A stretch of DNA of 64,000 nucleotides. Source: DASZTV01 sp035547515 (GTDB taxonomy: Bacteria; Actinomycetota; Actinomycetes; JAFAQI01). A model generated the notes under the pieces. That model did no database searches and was not told the origin of the DNA. It was given only the letters and a program-made list of their open reading frames with translations. Both the position numbers and the translations under genes were made by a program. Positions 1 through 11,950 of this stretch are shown here, piece after piece (within the stretch, counting starts at the first letter, position 1; every line of letters starts with the position of its first letter). The stretch lies in assembly GCA_035547515.1 (NCBI GenBank), contig DASZUS010000026.1:62001-126000 (forward strand). Reading direction: 5' to 3'.

Positions 1-74
1 TGGCCGAGCGCCGCTCGGTCTACACCCAGGTCAGCGAGCTGACGAACCGGATCAAGAGCCAGGCGCGGTCATGA
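1..74 (+). CDS. dnaA: Chromosomal replication initiator DnaA (3' end only)
   Basis: Only the last 23 codons lie in the window, ending with TGA at 72-74. The readable tail ends ELTNRIKSQARS, which matches the final helix of DnaA domain IV (duplex DnaA-box binding) as seen in actinobacteria. DnaA binds oriC and opens the duplex for helicase loading. Identification rests on this tail plus the immediate dnaN-recF-gyrB-gyrA order downstream. The ATPase domain and the start are outside the window, so nothing can be said about integrity. Confidence 0.85.
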   Translation, partial: AERRSVYTQVSELTNRIKSQARS

Positions 75-383
75 CGTGGGCAACCATTTCCCTCCGTACA
101 CAACCTGGGGACAACGCTGTGGACGTTTCCCTCCCGTTGCGTCCAATCCGGTGGCCGAGCCCTGCCGTCCCCAGCGTCCGCACAGCTTCCGGCGCCCCCT
201 CCACACCGGCGTGGGACAGGACATGCCGACCCGACCTGGGCTTTCGCGGGTTATCACCAGCGTCCACGGCCCATATGACGACAACCAGTTGAGCCATAAC
301 TTGTCAGACCAACCGCTTATCACCATGTGGATGGCACAGCACCGCAGTTGCGTGGGCACGACCTACCAGGGAAGGCAAGACCC
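75..383. other. Candidate oriC (dnaA-dnaN intergenic region)
   Basis: This 309-nt stretch has no convincing gene and lies where many actinobacteria carry oriC. I see 9-mers close to the DnaA box TTGTCCACA/TTATCCACA: 106-114 minus (TTGTCCCCA, 8 of 9), 118-126 minus (7 of 9), 251-259 plus (TTATCACCA, 7 of 9), 317-325 plus (same 9-mer) and 326-334 minus (CCATCCACA, 7 of 9). The last two abut head to head. The 290-330 part is the most AT-rich of the region. No box is perfect, so part of the origin could also lie upstream of dnaA, outside the window. The dnaN promoter must also be here. Confidence 0.55.
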
Positions 384-1517
384 GTGAAGATTCGAGTCGA
401 GCGAGACGCATTCGCTGACGCAGTTGCCTGGGCGACCCGCATCCTCCCGCAGAAGACGGCGCTGCCCGTGCTGTCCGGGCTGCGGATCGAAGCCGGGGGT
501 GATGCCGGCCCGGGAGTGCGGCTGTCCGGGTTCGACTACGAGGTCTCGGCGCAGGCCGACCTCGACGTTACGGGCGCTGAGGCGGGCGCGGTGCTGATCC
601 CCGGTCGCCTGCTGGCTGAGATCACACGCAGCCTGCCCCCGCAGCCCATCGACCTGTCGACAGACGGCAGCCGGGTGCAGCTGGTCTGCGGATCGTCGCG
701 CTTCACCCTGCCGACGCTGCCGCTCGACGAGTACCCGTCCTTGCCGGAGATGCCGACCGTGTCCGGGACCGTCGGCAGCGACGCCTTCGCTGCGGCGGTC
801 GCCGCGGTCGCGGTCGCCGCGGGTCGCGACGACGCGCTTCCGGTGCTCACCGGCATCCGGGTCGAGATCGACGGCGAGCAGATGACTCTCGCTGCGACCG
901 ACCGTTATCGCCTCGCCGTACGCACGCTGCGCTGGCAGCCCGAAGACCCGTCGATGCAGGCGACCGCTCTGGTCCCCGCGCGGACGCTCGCCGAGGCGGC
1001 AAAGTCGCTCACCTCGGGCGCCCACCTGTCGATCGCGCTGTCGTCGAGCGGTACCGGTGAGGGCCTCATCGGTCTCGCCGGCGGTGAGCGGTCGACGACC
1101 AGCCGGCTGCTCGACGGTGAGTTCCCGAAGTACCGGACGCTGCTGCCGGAGACGTCGTCGGCCGTGGCGAGCGTCGACTCCTCGGCGTTGACCGACGCGG
1201 TCCGCCGGGTGGCGCTCGTCGCGTCCCGCACCTCACCGATCCGGCTGTCGTTCTCCGCCGACGGGATCACGTTGGAGGCCGGCGGCCTCGACGATGCCGC
1301 GGCGACCGAGTCGTTGCCCGCGGACTTCGAGGGTGAGGCGCTGACGATCGCGTTCAACCCGACGTACCTGCTCGACGGGCTGGGCTCGCTGGACTCCGAC
1401 GCCGCCGCGCTGTCGTTCACCGGGCCGACGAAGCCGGCGGTGCTTACCGGCAAGGCCGACGGTGAGGGCGCATCGGATCACCGCTACCTGCTCATGCCGG
1501 TTCGTTTGGCTTCCTGA
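384..1517 (+). CDS. dnaN: DNA polymerase III beta subunit (sliding clamp)
   Basis: 377 aa. Homodimeric ring that tethers DNA polymerase III to DNA. The protein starts VKIRVERDAFADAVAWATR and contains the three-fold repeated clamp domain; the C-terminal end (HRYLLMPVRLAS) is the typical clamp terminus next to the partner-binding pocket. I chose GTG 384 because it has a purine-rich SD (GGGAAGG, about 369-375) and matches the usual N terminus; the open frame continues upstream to 327 but that part would lie in the origin region. gnd follows 25 nt downstream. Confidence 0.96.
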   Translation: MKIRVERDAFADAVAWATRILPQKTALPVLSGLRIEAGGDAGPGVRLSGFDYEVSAQADLDVTGAEAGAVLIPGRLLAEITRSLPPQPIDLSTDGSRVQLVCGSSRFTLPTLPLDEYPSLPEMPTVSGTVGSDAFAAAVAAVAVAAGRDDALPVLTGIRVEIDGEQMTLAATDRYRLAVRTLRWQPEDPSMQATALVPARTLAEAAKSLTSGAHLSIALSSSGTGEGLIGLAGGERSTTSRLLDGEFPKYRTLLPETSSAVASVDSSALTDAVRRVALVASRTSPIRLSFSADGITLEAGGLDDAAATESLPADFEGEALTIAFNPTYLLDGLGSLDSDAAALSFTGPTKPAVLTGKADGEGASDHRYLLMPVRLAS

Positions 1518-1542
1518 CACTCGCCTCGGGTAGGACAGCCGG

Positions 1543-2465
<923 letters not shown>

Positions 2466-2466
<1 letters not shown>

Positions 2467-3590
2467 TGTACGTATCGAGGCTGTCGGCAACCGACTTCCG
2501 CTCCTACGCGCAGGTCGACCTCGACCTCGATCCGGGAATCACCGCCCTCGTCGGCCCGAACGGCCAGGGCAAGACCAACCTTGTCGAGGCGATCGGCTAC
2601 CTCGCGACGCTCGGCAGCCACCGCGTGGCCCAGGACGCGCCACTGGTGCGCGAGGGCGCCGAGCGCGCCGTCGTACGAGGGGTCGTCGTCCAGGACGCTC
2701 GTGACGTGCTGCTCGAGGTCGAGATCACGCCGGGCAAGGCCAACCGGGCCCGCAGAGGCGGCGCCGCGCTGCCGAAGGCTCGTGACCTGCTGGGGACGCT
2801 GCGGACGGTGCTGTTCGCGCCGGAGGACCTGGCGATCGTCAAGGGCGACCCGTCGGGCCGGCGCGACTACCTCGACGACCTCCTGGTGGCGCGCTCGCCG
2901 CGGTACGCCGGGGTGCGCTCGGACTACGAGCGGGTGCTCAAGCAGCGCAACGCGCTGCTGAAGTCGGCAGGCTCGGCACGCCGGGCGGGTGCCGAGCTGC
3001 GCACCCTCGACGTGTGGGACGCCCACATCGCCGAGGCCGGCGCTGCGCTGCTCGCCGGCCGCCACGCGCTGGTGGACGCGTTGCGTCCACTGCTCGACAA
3101 GGCCTATGCCTCGGTCAGCGGTGGCGGCGGCCCGACGGCGATCGAGTACAGCTCCTCGGTGGCTCCGGAGATCGTCGGTACGACCGACCGCGAGCTGCTT
3201 TCGGCGGCCATGGCGGCGGCGCTGGCGAGCAAGCGCGACGCCGAGCTCGACCGCGGGCTGACCCTTGTCGGTCCCCACCGCGACGACATCGTGCTGTCCA
3301 TCGGCGGCCTGCCGGCACGCGGCTACGCCAGCCACGGCGAGTCCTGGTCGCTGGCACTGGCGTTGCGGCTTGCGGGCTACGACTTGCTGCGGGCCGACGG
3401 CGGTGAGCCGGTCCTGATCCTCGACGACGTGTTCGCGGAGCTCGACGCGGCGCGGCGGTCCTCACTCGCCGAGCTGGTCGCGCCGGCGGAGCAGGTGCTG
3501 ATCACCGCTGCGGTCGCCGAGGATGTGCCGGAACAGCTCGTCGGCGCACGCGTCGACGTCGCCGGCGGTCAGGTGCGCCGTGTCCGCTGA
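2466..3590 (+). CDS. recF: DNA replication and repair protein RecF
   Basis: 374 aa. SMC-like ATPase that helps load RecA at gapped DNA with RecO/RecR. Walker A is GPNGQGKT (about residues 29-36), preceded by the usual YVSRLSATDFRSY start; the C-terminal Walker B is LILDDVFAELD. The ATG shares one base with the gnd TGA (2464-2466), implying translational coupling. It overlaps the following DUF721 gene by 11 nt. Length is normal for the family. Confidence 0.96.
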
Positions 3591-4113
3591 CGGCGAGCCC
3601 GAACCCGAAGCAGCTGACAGCGCCGAACGTGAGGGGCCGTCACCGGCGTCCGACCCGGCGCGGAGGCTGCTTGCCCGGGCCCGGCGTACCAAGCCGATCC
3701 GCAAGGCCCAGCCGCGCCAGGCGGCGGAGTCGAGGTGGAGCGGTGCGGGCCCCGACCCGCGCGATCCCGCCCCGATCGGCGGACTGGTCAACGAGCTGGT
3801 CCGTGACCGCAACTGGGAGCGCACCCTTACAGCGGCCGGGTTGCTGCCGAGGTGGGCCGAGATCGTCGGCGAGGACATCGCCGCGCACTGCCGGCCCGAC
3901 CGGCTGGTCGACGGGGAGCTGACGTGCATCGCCGAGTCGACGGCATGGGCGACGCAGCTGCGGCTGATGTCGCGCCAGCTGATGGCGCGGATCATCGCCG
4001 AGGTCGGGCCGGGCGTCGTTACCAAGCTGAAGGTCCGTGGCCCGACCGCGCCCGACTGGCGGCACGGGCCGCTCCGCGTGATGGGCCGGGGGCCGCGCGA
4101 CACCTACGGATGA
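3580..4113 (+). CDS. DUF721 domain protein (DciA-like)
   Basis: 177 aa from GTG 3580, which overlaps the end of recF. The N-terminal 60 residues are charged and low-complexity; the DUF721 core starts near DPAPIGGLVNELVRDRNWE and continues with WAEIVGEDIAAHCRP, HLDR-like LVDGELTC and STAWATQLRLMS. Proteins of this family next to recF/gyrB in actinobacteria are related to DciA, a loader of the replicative helicase DnaB; that role is inference for this gene. The longer open frame starting at 3523 was rejected because it would lie inside recF. Confidence 0.85.
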   Translation: MSADGEPEPEAADSAEREGPSPASDPARRLLARARRTKPIRKAQPRQAAESRWSGAGPDPRDPAPIGGLVNELVRDRNWERTLTAAGLLPRWAEIVGEDIAAHCRPDRLVDGELTCIAESTAWATQLRLMSRQLMARIIAEVGPGVVTKLKVRGPTAPDWRHGPLRVMGRGPRDTYG

Positions 4114-4338
4114 CCGCCGTGGCGCGGGTGCCAGCGACTAGGGTGGATCCGCTCGGCTGATCGCGCCGTACGCCCGGTGAGGGTCCCACCCCGCGTGGGG
4201 GGACATTGGACCAGGTGGGTTTGAGCGCCACGCCCCTCCACAGGCGCCGAAAACGGCCAGTTCTGACGTCGGCCGAGGGTAAGATGGCAGGCAAGAAGCC
4301 CCCAGCGTGCCCTAGGCGCTCTTTGAGCAGGAGAACCG
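4114..4338 (+). promoter_or_regulatory. gyrB leader and promoter region
   Basis: 225 nt without a gene. It holds a weak 5-bp hairpin (CCCAC 4185-4189 / GTGGG 4195-4199) that might terminate the dnaN-gnd-recF-DUF721 transcript, and the gyrB Shine-Dalgarno CAGGAG at 4328-4333, five bases before the TTG start. I could not identify a convincing -35/-10 pair. Confidence 0.35.
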
Positions 4339-6264
4339 TTGTCCTACGACGCTCGATCAATCACTGTCCTCGAGGGCCTGGAAGCGGTTCGCAAGCGGCC
4401 CGGCATGTACATCGGGTCCACCGGTGAGCGCGGCCTTCACCACCTGGTCTACGAGATCGTCGACAACGCGGTCGATGAGGCGCTCGCCGGCCACGCGGAC
4501 ACGATCGTGTGCACCCTCTACGCCGACGGGTCCGTCGGCGTCACCGACAACGGCCGTGGGATGCCGGTCGACAAGCACCCGGTCGAGAAGAAGCCTGCGG
4601 TCGACGTCATCCTCACGACCCTTCACGCCGGCGGGAAGTTCGACGGCAAGTCCTACGCGGTCTCCGGCGGCCTGCACGGTGTCGGCGCCTCGGTGGTCAA
4701 CGCGCTGTCGACGCGGCTCGAGGTCGAGATCAAGAAGGACGGCTTCGTCTGGAACCGCGCCTACGTCAACGGCGGCAAGCCCGAGGGCCAGCTCGAGAAG
4801 GGCGCGCCTACCAAGGAGACCGGTACGACGGTGCGGTTCTGGGCGGACCCGGCGATCTTCGAGACCACGACGTACTCCTACGAGACGCTGGCGCGGCGGC
4901 TGCAGGAGATGGCGTTCCTCAACGCCGGCCTGTCGATCACCCTCCGCGACGAGCGCGACGAGGTCCCCGTCGAGAACCTCTACCACTACAAGGACGGCCT
5001 CGAGGACTTCGTCAAGCACCTCAACGCGACGAAGACCCCGGCGCACGACTCGGTGATCCACTTCTCCAACGACGGCGAGGGCATCGCGCTCGAGGTCGCG
5101 ATGCAGTGGAACTCGACGTACGCCGAGTCGGTCTACACCTTCGCGAACACCATCAACACCCACGAGGGCGGCACCCACGAGGAGGGCTTCCGTGCGGCGC
5201 TGACCACGGTCGTCAACAAGTTCGCCCGCGACCAGAAGATCCTCAAGGAAAAGGACGACAACCTCACCGGCGACGACATCCGGGAGGGCCTGACCGCGAT
5301 CATCTCGGTCAAGCTGACCAACCCGCAGTTCGAAGGCCAGACGAAGACCAAGCTCGGCAACACCGAGGCGAAGTCCTTCGTGCAGAAGGCCTGCAACGAC
5401 TGGCTCTCGTCATGGTTCGAGCGCAACCCGCGTGAGGGCAAGGTCGTCGTGTCCAAGGCGGCACAAGCCGCGCAGGCCCGGGTCGCCGCTCGCAAGGCGC
5501 GCGACCTGGCGCGCGGCCGCAAGGGCCTGCTCGAGTCCAGCGGGCTTCCCGGCAAGCTCGCCGACTGCCAGTCGACGAACCCCGAGGAGTGCGAGCTCTA
5601 CATCGTCGAGGGCGACTCCGCCGGCGGGTCGGCGAAGGGTGGCCGCAACCCGGTGTTCCAGGCGATTCTGCCGATCCGCGGCAAGATCATCAACGTCGAG
5701 AAGGCCCGGATCGACCGGGTGCTGCAAAACACCGAGGTCCAGGCGCTGATCACCGCGCTCGGCACCGGCATCCACGACGACTTCGACATCGCGAAGCTGC
5801 GCTACCACAAGATCATCCTGATGGCCGACGCTGACGTCGATGGCCAGCACATTCGCACCCTGCTGCTCACCTTGCTGTTCCGCTTCATGAAGCCCCTCGT
5901 CGAGGCCGGGCACGTGTATCTCGCCTCACCGCCGCTGTACAAGCTGAAGTGGAACAAGCCGAACGAGCCTGACTACGCCTACTCCGACCGCGAGCGGGAC
6001 GGCCTGATCGAGGCCGGCATCGCTGCGGGCAAGAAGCTGCCCAAGGACGAGGGCATCCAGCGCTACAAGGGTCTCGGCGAGATGAACGCCGAGGAGCTGT
6101 GGGAGACCACGATGAACCCGGAGACCCGGGTTCTGCTCCAGGTCAGCCTCGACGACGCCGCGACGGCGGACGAGATGTTCAGCGTCCTGATGGGCGAGGA
6201 CGTCGAGGCCCGGCGTTCGTTCATCACCCGTAACGCCAAGGACGTCCGGTTCCTTGACATCTAG
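4339..6264 (+). CDS. gyrB: DNA gyrase subunit B
   Basis: 641 aa. ATPase subunit of gyrase, which introduces negative supercoils as A2B2. GHKL ATPase motifs are visible: EIVDNAVDEA, DNGRGMP and GGLHGVGASVVNALS. The TOPRIM part has EGDSAGGSAKGGRNP and DADVDGQH with the metal-binding acidic residues. The start is TTG 4339: an in-frame TGA at 4324-4326 excludes any longer form and the CAGGAG SD is well placed. The protein begins directly at SYDARSITVLEG, without the longer N-terminal extension of some actinobacterial GyrB. gyrA follows 56 nt later. Confidence 0.98.
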   Translation: MSYDARSITVLEGLEAVRKRPGMYIGSTGERGLHHLVYEIVDNAVDEALAGHADTIVCTLYADGSVGVTDNGRGMPVDKHPVEKKPAVDVILTTLHAGGKFDGKSYAVSGGLHGVGASVVNALSTRLEVEIKKDGFVWNRAYVNGGKPEGQLEKGAPTKETGTTVRFWADPAIFETTTYSYETLARRLQEMAFLNAGLSITLRDERDEVPVENLYHYKDGLEDFVKHLNATKTPAHDSVIHFSNDGEGIALEVAMQWNSTYAESVYTFANTINTHEGGTHEEGFRAALTTVVNKFARDQKILKEKDDNLTGDDIREGLTAIISVKLTNPQFEGQTKTKLGNTEAKSFVQKACNDWLSSWFERNPREGKVVVSKAAQAAQARVAARKARDLARGRKGLLESSGLPGKLADCQSTNPEECELYIVEGDSAGGSAKGGRNPVFQAILPIRGKIINVEKARIDRVLQNTEVQALITALGTGIHDDFDIAKLRYHKIILMADADVDGQHIRTLLLTLLFRFMKPLVEAGHVYLASPPLYKLKWNKPNEPDYAYSDRERDGLIEAGIAAGKKLPKDEGIQRYKGLGEMNAEELWETTMNPETRVLLQVSLDDAATADEMFSVLMGEDVEARRSFITRNAKDVRFLDI

Positions 6265-6320
6265 CCGGTGGCACTTCTAGCCGGCCCCGTCGTACCTCGC
6301 ACAATCGCGGAAGGAAAACC

Positions 6321-8806
<2,486 letters not shown>

Positions 8807-8810
<4 letters not shown>

Positions 8811-9376
8811 CGATCGGCCCGGGGGAGCCGCCGTTCGGCGGCTCGCGGGCCGGCGATGCGTCCTTCGAAGCCGTCGCGGGCTCCGGGCACTTCGGGACTC
8901 CCGCGCCGGCGTTCGCCCGCGAGGGGCAGAGCTCGGGCGCGACGGTCGTTCCCGGCAGCCCGACGACCACGCGCCCGCCGGTCAGCGTCACGGCTGCCGC
9001 CGCCCGGCGGCGGGGTCGCCGTGCCCGGCTGACCCTCAAGCGGATCGACCCCTGGTCGACGCTGAAGTTCTCGCTCGTCTACGGCCTCGTCGGGATGGCG
9101 GTCCTGCTCGTGGTGGCCGTCGTGCTCTACGGCGTGGTCGACGCGCTAGGCGTGATCAGCTCGCTGCGGAAGTTCCTCTCCGACGTCAGCGACAGCTCGA
9201 GCGGGCCGGGCCTCGGGGCGTGGCTGAGCTTCGACCGCGTGGTGCTGGTGGCGCTCGTGGTCGGGCTGGTCAACGTCGTACTGTTCACCGCGTTCGCGAC
9301 GCTCACGGCGTTCATCTACAACGTCTGCACCGACATCGTCGGCGGCGTCGAAGTGACGCTCTCCGAACGCGAATAG
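8807..9376 (+). CDS. DUF3566 transmembrane protein
   Basis: 189 aa. N-terminal about 60 residues are Gly/Ala/Pro-rich and cytoplasmic; an Arg-rich stretch (ARRRGRRARLTLKRIDPWS) leads into a first TM segment (about 85-110) and a second TM segment (about 140-168), ending near TDIVGGVEVTLSERE. DUF3566 proteins are regularly found right after gyrA in actinobacteria; function is unknown. The GTG start overlaps the gyrA stop (GTGA), so it is part of the gyrB-gyrA operon. A hairpin follows at 9381. Confidence 0.9.
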
Positions 9377-9380
9377 CGAG

Positions 9381-9430
9381 AGCGGATGTGCCATCCGCCG
9401 CCCCACGGCAATAGCAACTGCACATCCGCT
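9381..9430 (+). terminator. Palindrome after the gyrA-DUF3566 operon
   Basis: A perfect 11-bp inverted repeat, AGCGGATGTGC (9381-9391) and GCACATCCGCT (9420-9430), with a 28-nt loop, starts four bases after the DUF3566 stop. There is no T-run, which is usual for GC-rich actinobacterial terminators. Part of the sequence (ATGTGCCATCCGC) recurs in the palindrome at 26115-26166. Confidence 0.5.
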
Positions 9431-9455
9431 CCGGTAGGCTCGCCTGCCGCACCAC

Positions 9456-9529
9456 GGGCCTGTAGCTCAGGCGGTTAGAGCGCTTCCCTGATAAGGAAGA
9501 GGTCGGAGGTTCAAGTCCTCCCAGGCCCA
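9456..9529 (+). tRNA. tRNA-Ile (GAT)
   Basis: 74-nt cloverleaf. Acceptor GGGCCTG pairs with CAGGCCC; anticodon stem CTTCC/GGAAG encloses loop CTGATAA with anticodon GAT. T-loop is GTTCAAG. The discriminator is A9529; the CCA is not fully encoded. It lies 14 nt before tRNA-Ala, the standard actinobacterial pair after gyrA. Confidence 0.97.
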
Positions 9530-9543
9530 CCGCAGCCCCGCCA

Positions 9544-9616
9544 GGGGACGTAGCTCAATTGGCAGAGCACCGCCTTTGCAAGGCGGGGGTTAGGGGTTCG
9601 ATTCCCCTCGTCTCCA
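9544..9616 (+). tRNA. tRNA-Ala (TGC)
   Basis: 73-nt cloverleaf. Acceptor GGGGACG pairs with CGTCTCC (one G-T), anticodon stem CCGCC/GGCGG, loop TTTGCAA with anticodon TGC, T-loop GTTCGAT. CCA is not encoded. No rRNA genes follow. Confidence 0.97.
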
Positions 9617-9963
9617 CGTTCAGCTCCACCAAGTGCTCGGAGTCGAACCCTGAGCAAAAGCAACGCGGCCCGGAGGTCCACCGGGCGCGAAGGGCGGCTT
9701 CTTGGGCCTAATCGGCTCGAACGCCTCCGGGCACAAGACTTTAATCCCCAAGCGCAGACAGTCAGTCGTAATGCTTCGAGTAGACCGGCCGCGCTTCAGG
9801 CTCCGACACCCGAAGCCACGTAGCCGAAACTCAAGAAGACGATGCCGGCCACGACAGCCAGCGCGTCAAGTCGCGGCGACATCGACCAGCTAACGACGAA
9901 ATGACCGCTTGTCGGAACAGCAAGTCGGGTGGATGATCCGCGCATCGACCAATGGAGGTCTAC
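9617..9963. other. Gene-poor spacer at the edge of an accessory patch
   Basis: 347 nt between tRNA-Ala and the protease gene. It holds a small hairpin (GCCCGG/CCGGGC, around 9668-9687) that may end the tRNA transcript, a very short hydrophobic reading frame on the minus strand (listed separately), and the protease SD GGAGG at 9954-9958. GC content drops compared with the gyrase genes. I see no integrase, no repeat of the tRNA ends, and no convincing promoter. Confidence 0.4.
9796..9882 (-). CDS. Possible 28-aa hydrophobic peptide
   Basis: ATG at 9882 to TGA at 9796-9798 encodes MSPRLDALAVVAGIVFLSFG followed by YVASGVGA: a charged start and one hydrophobic helix. It could be a genuine small membrane peptide or the remnant of a larger membrane protein. 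No clear SD precedes it, so this is weak. Confidence 0.22.
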   Translation of the reverse strand: MSPRLDALAVVAGIVFLSFGYVASGVGA

Positions 9964-11253
9964 ATGCGCATGTCACGTGTCGTCACCGCATTGCTCTCCG
10001 TCGGTGCGGTGACCGCGGCGGTCGGGATCGCCCAACCGCATGCGGCCTCTGCGTCGAGCTCGGACTCGCCACCTCCCGCCGCCAGTTCTGCCATTACCGG
10101 AGCGCATTTCCTGGCGCTTGCGATCGAGTCGCATTTGGCCCAATCGATGCCGGGTTCGTTCGGCGGCGTTGCGCTCTCGCCGTCCGGTACAGGTGTCACC
10201 GTCTATCTGACTGCACCGACCTCGTCGAACGAATCGTCCGTACGCAGCTACGCCCAATCGACCGCATCGGCGAATCCCAACACGATGCCCTCCTCGGCAC
10301 CTATTACCTTCGCCGCAACCCCGACTACGGCGGCGCAGCAGGACGCCTTGCATCAGTCCGTCACAACCGATGTGACGAGCGGCTATTGGACCAACAACGG
10401 CGTCACGGTCACGGCGTGGGGTCCGGACGTGACAACCGGCAAGGAAAACATCACCGTCTCAACCTTGACCCCATCCGTAACTCAGGCGCTAGCGGCTCGA
10501 TACGGAAGTAACATCAACGTCGTCGCCCAAACGCCTGCGACGACGCCGCAGTACACGGCGAGCCGCTCGGCCGATGTAGCGCCATGGAGCGGCGGCACGA
10601 TGCTGACCGATGAGTCAAGCGACTGCAGCTCCGGAATCCCGGTCCGTAGCGGCTCGACGTACTTCATAGTCACTGCCGCACACTGCTTCCTCAAGGGGAC
10701 GACCGTCGCCAACCGGTCCGCGATTTTCAACCTTGGCTCGCAGACGATCATCGGCAGCATCACGAACCGCGATGTATCGAACGGTGGTGCCGACGCAGAA
10801 CTTCTCGGTAGCCTCAACGGGGGCACGAGTTCTGCAAAGCTGTACACAGGTTCGGGAGCCTCGACGAAGAACACGATGGCTGGCTGGCTGGCGACAGTCG
10901 TGGGCGACAAAGTCTGTTCCGATGGAGCCTTTGAAGCTGAGGTCTGCACCGGCACGGTCTCGGCAATCAGCCAGTGTCAGACGATTGAGGGCCGCTATAT
11001 GTGCTACGTCAGCGACGTGAGCGGCAACGGTACGACGCCGTTCGTTGGAAACGGTGACAGCGGCGGACCGGTTTATCTGTGGCCGGCATTGTACGCAGGC
11101 ATCTACACGGTGCTCGGCACCCTTACCTCGTCGTACGGGTCGACTGTCCCATGCACGGTCTATACCGGTCACGGGAGGACATGCTCCGCTGGTGGTACGT
11201 ACACCCAGCTCGGCCACGTCTTGTCCGAATGGAACCTGACCGTGAACCCATAG
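9964..11253 (+). CDS. Secreted trypsin-like serine protease (S1 fold)
   Basis: 429 aa from ATG 9964, which follows GGAGG by five bases; an in-frame ATG at 9952 lies over that SD and was rejected. Signal peptide: MRMSRVV then a hydrophobic stretch to about AHAASA (residue 30). Residues about 40-200 look like a propeptide; the mature domain starts near 205. Catalytic triad as seen: His240 in VTAAHC, Asp277 in GGADAEL, Ser366 in GNGDSGGPV. Paired Cys residues (221/241, 318/328, 338/347) suggest extracellular disulfides. Substrate unknown. It precedes an ECF sigma/anti-sigma pair and shares their lower GC and relaxed codon use, suggesting a transferred unit. Confidence 0.85.
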   Translation: MRMSRVVTALLSVGAVTAAVGIAQPHAASASSSDSPPPAASSAITGAHFLALAIESHLAQSMPGSFGGVALSPSGTGVTVYLTAPTSSNESSVRSYAQSTASANPNTMPSSAPITFAATPTTAAQQDALHQSVTTDVTSGYWTNNGVTVTAWGPDVTTGKENITVSTLTPSVTQALAARYGSNINVVAQTPATTPQYTASRSADVAPWSGGTMLTDESSDCSSGIPVRSGSTYFIVTAAHCFLKGTTVANRSAIFNLGSQTIIGSITNRDVSNGGADAELLGSLNGGTSSAKLYTGSGASTKNTMAGWLATVVGDKVCSDGAFEAEVCTGTVSAISQCQTIEGRYMCYVSDVSGNGTTPFVGNGDSGGPVYLWPALYAGIYTVLGTLTSSYGSTVPCTVYTGHGRTCSAGGTYTQLGHVLSEWNLTVNP

Positions 11254-11380
11254 CCAGGCCCGGCCTGGCCTCACGTCGGTCGAGCAACGGCGAAGGGTTC
11301 TCGAATGACGTCCTCGCCGTTGCTCGATGGCTTTTCTAGGCTGCGCACAACCTTTCGGCCATCCCGGGCGTGGTAAAGGT

Positions 11381-11950
11381 GTGGCGAGCAGCGAAGCGTT
11401 GTGCGCGGTGCAATCAGCGCCTTCATCTTTCGCTGCCGTGGTGAGACCGGAATCGGTGGACGCGCCAGCCACGGACGCCAAGCGCGACCAGTTCGCGCAG
11501 CTATATGAAGTGCACTACGAGCCGTTGGTCCGTCTCGCGCGTCTGCTGACCACCAATCGAGCTGACGCCGAAGATCTCGTACAGACGGCGTTCGTCCAGA
11601 CGTATCGTAGAGGGCCGTTGCGCGATCCAGACCTCGCTGGTGCTTACGTAAGGCGCTGTCTGATCAACGGCGCTCGCTCGCGCTGGCGTCGTGAGCAGAT
11701 TGCCAAGGCCCGGCTGCCACTCATTAGCTCCACGAACTACAGCGACCCGGATCTGACGACGCCGATCGCGCTCCGACATGCGCTCGCCCAGCTCCCTAGA
11801 CGCGAACGCGAAGCAGTGGCGCTCCGCTACTACGGCGACATGTCCGAGTCCGCGACTGCAGCAGCGATGGGCGTATCGGTCGGCAGCGTGAAGGGCTACA
11901 CCTCGCGCGGACTGCAGCACCTCGGCGAACTTCTAGGCAGGACAACATGA
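11381..11950 (+). CDS. ECF (SigE-family) RNA polymerase sigma factor
   Basis: About 189 aa from GTG 11381; starts at 11327, 11438 or 11441 are also in frame and none has a strong SD, so the start is uncertain. Region 2 reads LARLLTTNRADAEDLVQTAFVQTYRR, and region 4 reads LPRREREAVALRYYGDMSES followed by the helix-turn-helix AAAMGVSVGSVKGYTSRGL. No region 3, as usual for ECF factors. It directs transcription of a small regulon in response to an envelope signal. Its stop overlaps the ATG of the next gene by ATGA, the typical sigma/anti-sigma arrangement. Rare codons (AGA, CTA) are more frequent than in the neighbouring core genes. Confidence 0.85.
   Translation: MASSEALCAVQSAPSSFAAVVRPESVDAPATDAKRDQFAQLYEVHYEPLVRLARLLTTNRADAEDLVQTAFVQTYRRGPLRDPDLAGAYVRRCLINGARSRWRREQIAKARLPLISSTNYSDPDLTTPIALRHALAQLPRREREAVALRYYGDMSESATAAAMGVSVGSVKGYTSRGLQHLGELLGRTT

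Noticed and set aside
9702..9893. 63-aa plus-strand frame after tRNA-Ala
   Set aside because: Arg/Pro-rich, no SD, no domain; typical non-coding read-through of a GC-rich spacer.
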